Below, one piece after another: positions 61,115-64,000 of a stretch of 64,000 nucleotides of DNA. A program made the position numbers and the translations under genes. Source of the DNA: Phycisphaerales bacterium (GTDB taxonomy: Bacteria > Planctomycetota > Phycisphaerae > Phycisphaerales > UBA1924); NCBI GenBank assembly GCA_028279375.1, contig JANQNW010000010.1:186001-250000 (forward strand), read 5' to 3'. The notes under the pieces were generated by a model, which made no database searches, was not told the origin of the DNA, and saw only the letters and a program-made list of their open reading frames with translations. Positions within the stretch are counted from its first letter, which is position 1. Every line of letters begins with the position of its first letter.

Positions 61115-61180
61115 TGGATTCCTTCTCGAGGTGAGCCGGAGGAACCCAGGGGCGGCGCTTGCGGGATACGTGAGGGCCCG

Positions 61181-61214
61181 AAAACGAACAACGCCGACCC
61201 TGGGGCCGGCGTTG
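61181..61214 (-). terminator. his attenuator terminator hairpin
   Basis: On the minus strand CAACGCCGGCCC (61214-61203) pairs with GGGTCGGCGTTG (61200-61189), including one G-U pair, and is followed by TTCGTTTTC. This is a stable factor-independent terminator placed 66 bases before the hisG start codon and 42 bases after the leader stop codon. Confidence 0.88.
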
Positions 61215-61268
61215 AGGTCATTTCAGCTTACGGGGCGAGAGAATCGCTCCAGACCATCAGCCAGTCCC
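61202..61268 (-). promoter_or_regulatory. his attenuator: antiterminator pairing and leader region
   Basis: The end of the leader reading frame, GGGACTGGC (61268-61260), can pair with GCCGGCCCC (61210-61202), the 5' arm of the terminator, with eight of nine positions matched including one G-U. Earlier in the leader, CCATCA in the His codons can pair with TGATGG at the stop codon, forming the alternative 1:2 hairpin. A ribosome stalled at the His codons would free segment 2 to pair with segment 3, preventing the terminator. This is the classic attenuation switch, inferred from the sequence. Confidence 0.8.
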
Positions 61269-61322
61269 ATGCATCGGATGCATGTGAAGATGATGGACGT
61301 GATGGAGGGTCTTCGCGCTCAT
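61257..61322 (-). CDS. hisL: Histidine-rich leader peptide of the his operon
   Basis: This 21-residue reading frame (ATG at 61322, TGA at 61259-61257) encodes histidine at positions 7, 8, 10, 11, 13, 15 and 18. The central stretch reads HHVHHLHMHPMH. One third of its codons are for the end product of the operon, as in the enteric his leader. There is no strong ribosome-binding sequence, and the predicted transcription start lies only a few bases before the ATG. The peptide itself needs no function; ribosome speed over the His codons would report charged tRNA-His. Confidence 0.85.
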   Translation of the reverse strand: MSAKTLHHVHHLHMHPMHGTG

Positions 61323-61331
61323 GTGTCCGGC

Positions 61332-61359
61332 ATGGTAGCCCTCATCGGAGGGCGGTCAA
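61332..61359 (-). promoter_or_regulatory. Candidate promoter of the his operon
   Basis: On the minus strand TTGACC (61359-61354, five of six) and TACCAT (61337-61332, four of six) are spaced by 16 bases. Transcription would begin about three bases before the leader ATG, giving a nearly leaderless mRNA. The region 61323-61447 is also the divergent upstream region of the sulfotransferase-like gene. Confidence 0.5.
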
Positions 61360-61447
61360 GCGTCCCTGGGAGAATCTTCAGCGTGTATACGGCGGGCGCC
61401 CGTGTCGGGATTCAGGACAATGGGGGCTCGCGGGAGGTTTTCTTGGG

Positions 61448-62209
61448 ATGGGCGTGATCCGAATTGCGATGTGGTCGGGGCCTCGGAACATCTCGACGGC
61501 TCTGATGCGGTCGTTCGAGAGTCGCCCAGACTGTGCGGTGACGGATGAGCCCTTCTACGCCCACTATCTCTCGCGCCTTCCAGAGGAGCGGCGGGAGGAG
61601 CATCCGGCGTGGGAGGCGGTGCTGGCGGCCCAGCCGACGGACTGGCGAGAGGTGGCGCGGCGGCTGACTGGGCGCCCGCCGGGTGGGAGCCCCGTGTGGT
61701 ACCAGAAGCACATGGCGCATCACGTGACGGGCGAGATGGAGACGGACTGGGTGAGGAACCTGGTGAACTGTTTCCTGATCCGGAATCCGGAGGACATGAT
61801 CACGAGTTTCATCAGGGTGATCCGTTCGCCGCGGGCGGTGGACCTGGGGCTGCCCCAGCAGGTGTCGCTCTTTCGACGCATGCGTGAGCTTGCGGGGGAT
61901 GCGCCGCCGGTGGTGGATAGTGACGACATCTTGCGTGATCCGGAGGGTGTGCTGCGGGCGCTGTGCGATCGAATCGGGATCGCGTTTGAGCCGGCGATGC
62001 TCTCATGGGCGCCGGGGGCGCGGGAGACGGACGGCGTGTGGGGTCAGCACTGGTACGCGAACGTGTACGAAAGCACGGGGTTCGGCGCGGCGCGAATGAA
62101 GGATGAGCGGGCGCCGGCGCGATTGCGGGGTGTGCTTGCAGAGTGCAACGAGTTGTATGACGAGCTGAGCGCGTATCGGATTCGTGCGATGGCGCGGGGC
62201 GCGGAGTGA
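61448..62209 (+). CDS. P-loop sulfotransferase-like protein
   Basis: The protein (253 residues) has a sulfotransferase fold. The N-terminal IAMWSGPRNISTALMRSFESRP matches the PAPS 5'-phosphosulfate loop, and LVNCFLIRNPEDMITSFIRV matches the 3'-phosphate loop. The rest, with PPVVDSDDILRDPEGVLRALCDRIGIAF and WYANVYESTGFG, matches from memory the N-terminal half of plant BCAT-like proteins. The substrate is unknown. The ATG at 61448 is the start; a longer frame runs back over the his leader and is discarded. The next gene, nine bases on, is the matching aminotransferase half. Confidence 0.8.
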   Translation: MGVIRIAMWSGPRNISTALMRSFESRPDCAVTDEPFYAHYLSRLPEERREEHPAWEAVLAAQPTDWREVARRLTGRPPGGSPVWYQKHMAHHVTGEMETDWVRNLVNCFLIRNPEDMITSFIRVIRSPRAVDLGLPQQVSLFRRMRELAGDAPPVVDSDDILRDPEGVLRALCDRIGIAFEPAMLSWAPGARETDGVWGQHWYANVYESTGFGAARMKDERAPARLRGVLAECNELYDELSAYRIRAMARGAE

Positions 62210-62218
62210 GGCTGGACG

Positions 62219-63145
62219 ATGCTGCAGAAGTTCGATCCGAGAAACGCCGACCTGCTGGTGAACATCAACGGGGAGCTCGTGCATCGCGACGAGGCGGGTG
62301 TGAGTCCGTTTGACTCGCTCGTGCAGGGCGGCGACGGCGTCTGGGAGGGCCTGCGTGTCTATGACGGGCGGATCTTCAAGCTGCGAGAGCATTTGGCGCG
62401 ACTGCGCCGATCGGCGAAGGCGCTGGCGTTTGCGACGATTCCGAGCGATGAGGAGATCATCCGCGAGATCACGCGCACGCTCGAGGCGAATGGGATTCGG
62501 GACAATGCGCACATTCGCCTGACGCTTTCGCGAGGGGTGAAGATCACGAGCGGGATGGACCCGCGCCTGAATCAGTCGGGGCCGACGTTGATCGTGCTGG
62601 CTGAGCACAAGGCGCCGGTGTATAACGACGCGGTGGGGAGCGCGGGTCTGGAGCTGATGACCTCGAGCATTCGCCGGTTCAGCCCGGACACGCTGGATCC
62701 GAACATCCATCACAACAACCTGATTCAGTCGATCATGGCGAAGATCGAGGCGAACGCCGCGGGCGCGGATGATGCGCTGATGTTGGATATGAACGGTTTC
62801 GTCGCGGAGACGAATGCGACGCATGTCTTCATCGTGACGGAGGGCGTTGTCGAGACGAGTTTTGCGACGGCGTGCCCTGAGGGGATCACGCGGCAGACGA
62901 TTCTCGATCTTTGCGGCAAGCACGGGATTCCGCATCGAGAGCGCGACTTCTCGCTGACGCATGTGTATTGCGCGGATGAGTGTTTCACGACCGGGACGAT
63001 GGGTGAGATTGCGTGGGTCGGGAAGGTGGATGGTCGCGTGATCGGCGCGGGCCAGCGCGGTCCGGTGACGGATCGACTGCGCAGTCTCTTCAGCGCACTC
63101 ACAGCGACGACGGGTGAGGTCGTGGTCGGGGCGGCGGCGCGTTGA
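62219..63145 (+). CDS. Class IV PLP aminotransferase (BCAT/D-amino acid type)
   Basis: This fold-type IV aminotransferase has 308 residues. The segments SPFDSLVQGGDGVWEGLRVYDGRIFKLREHLARL, HIRLTLSRGVKITSGMDP, DPNIHHNNLIQSIMAKIEAN (with the PLP lysine region), ETNATHVFIV and FTTGTMGEIAWVGKVDGRVIG are typical. It would act on branched-chain or D-amino acids, or as aminodeoxychorismate-lyase-like. It matches the C-terminal half of plant BCAT-like fusion proteins, whose N-terminal half matches the gene just before. The pair is probably co-transcribed and its products may interact. Confidence 0.85.
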   Translation: MLQKFDPRNADLLVNINGELVHRDEAGVSPFDSLVQGGDGVWEGLRVYDGRIFKLREHLARLRRSAKALAFATIPSDEEIIREITRTLEANGIRDNAHIRLTLSRGVKITSGMDPRLNQSGPTLIVLAEHKAPVYNDAVGSAGLELMTSSIRRFSPDTLDPNIHHNNLIQSIMAKIEANAAGADDALMLDMNGFVAETNATHVFIVTEGVVETSFATACPEGITRQTILDLCGKHGIPHRERDFSLTHVYCADECFTTGTMGEIAWVGKVDGRVIGAGQRGPVTDRLRSLFSALTATTGEVVVGAAAR

Positions 63146-63202
63146 GAATCTGAGCGCGGGGCGTCCGGCGGGCCGACGAATGGGGGTCGGAATGACGCCC
63201 TC

Positions 63203-64000
63203 ATGTCAGAAGAACGCGCCCATCCCGAGAGTCCGAATGCGGAGCTGAAGGAGCGGATCCACCGGATCATCTTCGAGGCGGATACGCCTGCTGGGAAGCT
63301 CTTTGATGTCGTGCTGCTGGTCGCGATCCTGGCGAGCGTGCTCGCGGTGGCGCTGGAGAGCGTGCACGAGATCGACGCGGAGTATCACGCGGCGCTGGCG
63401 TTTGCGGAGTGGTGCTTCACCATTTTATTCACGATCGAGTACGTCCTGCGGCTCTACTGCGTGCGCCGGCCGGTGGCGTACGCGCGGAGCTTTTTCGGGA
63501 TCGTGGATCTGCTTTCGATCCTTCCGACGTATCTGAGCGTTCTGATTCCGGGGGCGCAGTCGATGCTCGTGATTCGCGCGCTGCGTCTGCTTCGCGTGTT
63601 CAGGATCTTCAAGCTGGTGCGGATGCTGCGTGAGGCGCGGGCGCTGCGCAGCGCGCTGCTGGCGAGCCGTGCGAAGATTGGCGTGTTTCTCTCGACGGTG
63701 CTGATCATCGTGGTGATCATGGGCACGGCGATGCACCTGGTCGAGGGGGGCGAGAATGAAGGATTCGACTCAATCCCGCAGTCGATGTACTGGGCGATCG
63801 TGACGATGACGACAGTCGGTTACGGCGACACGACGCCTGTGACGGTCTTCGGAAAGACGCTGGCGGCGCTGATGATGATCCTGGGGTACAGCCTGATCAT
63901 TGTGCCGACAGGCATTCTGTCTGCAGAGCTTACGCGGCATGATCGGATCGACGCCTCGTCGCGTAGTTGCCCATCGTGCCTGGCGGAGGGGCATGATCCG
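63203..64000 (+). CDS. Voltage-gated potassium channel, 3' partial
   Basis: This six-helix ion channel is truncated by the window end after 266 codons without a stop. The voltage sensor S4 is clear, with Arg every third or fourth residue (IRALRLLRVFRIFKLVRMLREARALRSALL). The pore helix and selectivity filter read YWAIVTMTTVGYGDTTP, so it conducts potassium. After S6 (TLAALMMILGYSLIIVPTGILSAEL) a cytoplasmic tail begins with CPSC, the first half of a likely zinc ribbon. The ATG at 63203 follows the aminotransferase gene by 57 bases. Confidence 0.88.
   Translation, partial: MSEERAHPESPNAELKERIHRIIFEADTPAGKLFDVVLLVAILASVLAVALESVHEIDAEYHAALAFAEWCFTILFTIEYVLRLYCVRRPVAYARSFFGIVDLLSILPTYLSVLIPGAQSMLVIRALRLLRVFRIFKLVRMLREARALRSALLASRAKIGVFLSTVLIIVVIMGTAMHLVEGGENEGFDSIPQSMYWAIVTMTTVGYGDTTPVTVFGKTLAALMMILGYSLIIVPTGILSAELTRHDRIDASSRSCPSCLAEGHDP

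Noticed and set aside
61115..61330. A T-box riboswitch as the his control element
   Set aside because: No T-box sequence or specifier-loop architecture is seen; the His-rich frame and alternative hairpins explain the region without it.
60969..61457. Plus-strand frames covering the hisL region
   Set aside because: They are antisense to the leader and attenuator. The region is explained better by the minus-strand leader and hairpins, and the downstream gene has its own ATG at 61448.

Overview
The window is high-GC DNA, densely packed with genes and with several translationally coupled operons. It most likely comes from a member of the Planctomycetota, class Phycisphaerae. Signs of this are an ECF sigma factor of the type common in planctomycetes followed by the start of a Ser/Thr-kinase gene, a kinase-TPR receptor next to a second sigma factor, membrane proteins ending in a CxxCG...CPECG zinc ribbon, a secreted protein with a C-terminal dockerin-like DLDGDGQ repeat pair, and a PEP-CTERM-like secreted protein. 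The species is not identified.

Layout. 1-10 kb: a Cache-HAMP-PP2C phosphatase cut by the window edge, a SUI1-like factor, small proteins of unknown function, an HGSNAT-like acyltransferase, a DUF4132/DUF7737 protein with a small partner, a phospholipase-D-like lipoprotein and a DUF389 membrane protein. 10.5-15.3 kb: an RND efflux pump with its membrane fusion protein. 15.4-27.4 kb: a purine-degradation locus made of two convergent operons. The plus operon holds allantoicase, OHCU decarboxylase, HIU hydrolase and urate oxidase. The minus operon holds the three xanthine dehydrogenase subunits, XdhC, a MobA-like transferase, adenine deaminase and a CitE-like DUF6986 protein. 27.4-30.8 kb: lower-GC accessory DNA with REP-like repeats, zinc-ribbon proteins and a tandem pair of unknown paralogues. 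30.8-40.5 kb: a pyrimidine-degradation locus with a yeast-type cytosine deaminase, PreA, dihydropyrimidinase, an AGXT2-like aminotransferase, an NCS1 permease, beta-ureidopropionase and a CoA-acylating semialdehyde dehydrogenase. 40.6-54.6 kb: a large secreted metalloprotease, two sigma-factor loci, an HD-GYP/PilZ protein, a PEP-CTERM protein and a Tat-exported gamma-glutamyltransferase. 54.6-61.4 kb: a seven-cistron histidine operon (hisG-C-B-H-F-A/IE-D, minus strand) in which every neighbouring pair overlaps by exactly ATGA. 61.4-64 kb: a sulfotransferase-like gene, a class IV aminotransferase and a voltage-gated potassium channel cut by the window end.

The most notable discovery candidate lies upstream of hisG. 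A 21-codon reading frame contains seven histidine codons. Its last codons can pair with the 5' arm of a GC-rich hairpin that is followed by a U-rich tract. This is the layout of an enteric-type ribosome-mediated his attenuator, here in what appears to be a planctomycete. Other points of interest are a HisA-HisI-HisE triple fusion, a two-gene pair that matches the two halves of a plant BCAT-like fusion protein, a PreA without its Fe-S domain, a duplicated repeat unit of about 230 bp, and a strand-independent switch of GC skew near 34.5-36.5 kb.

Taken together, the purine and pyrimidine loci would let the cell strip nitrogen from nucleobases. They may meet at glyoxylate, which could serve as amino acceptor for beta-alanine or feed the DUF6986 enzyme. 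Allantoinase, ureidoglycolate lyase, PreT and histidinol-phosphate phosphatase are not encoded here.
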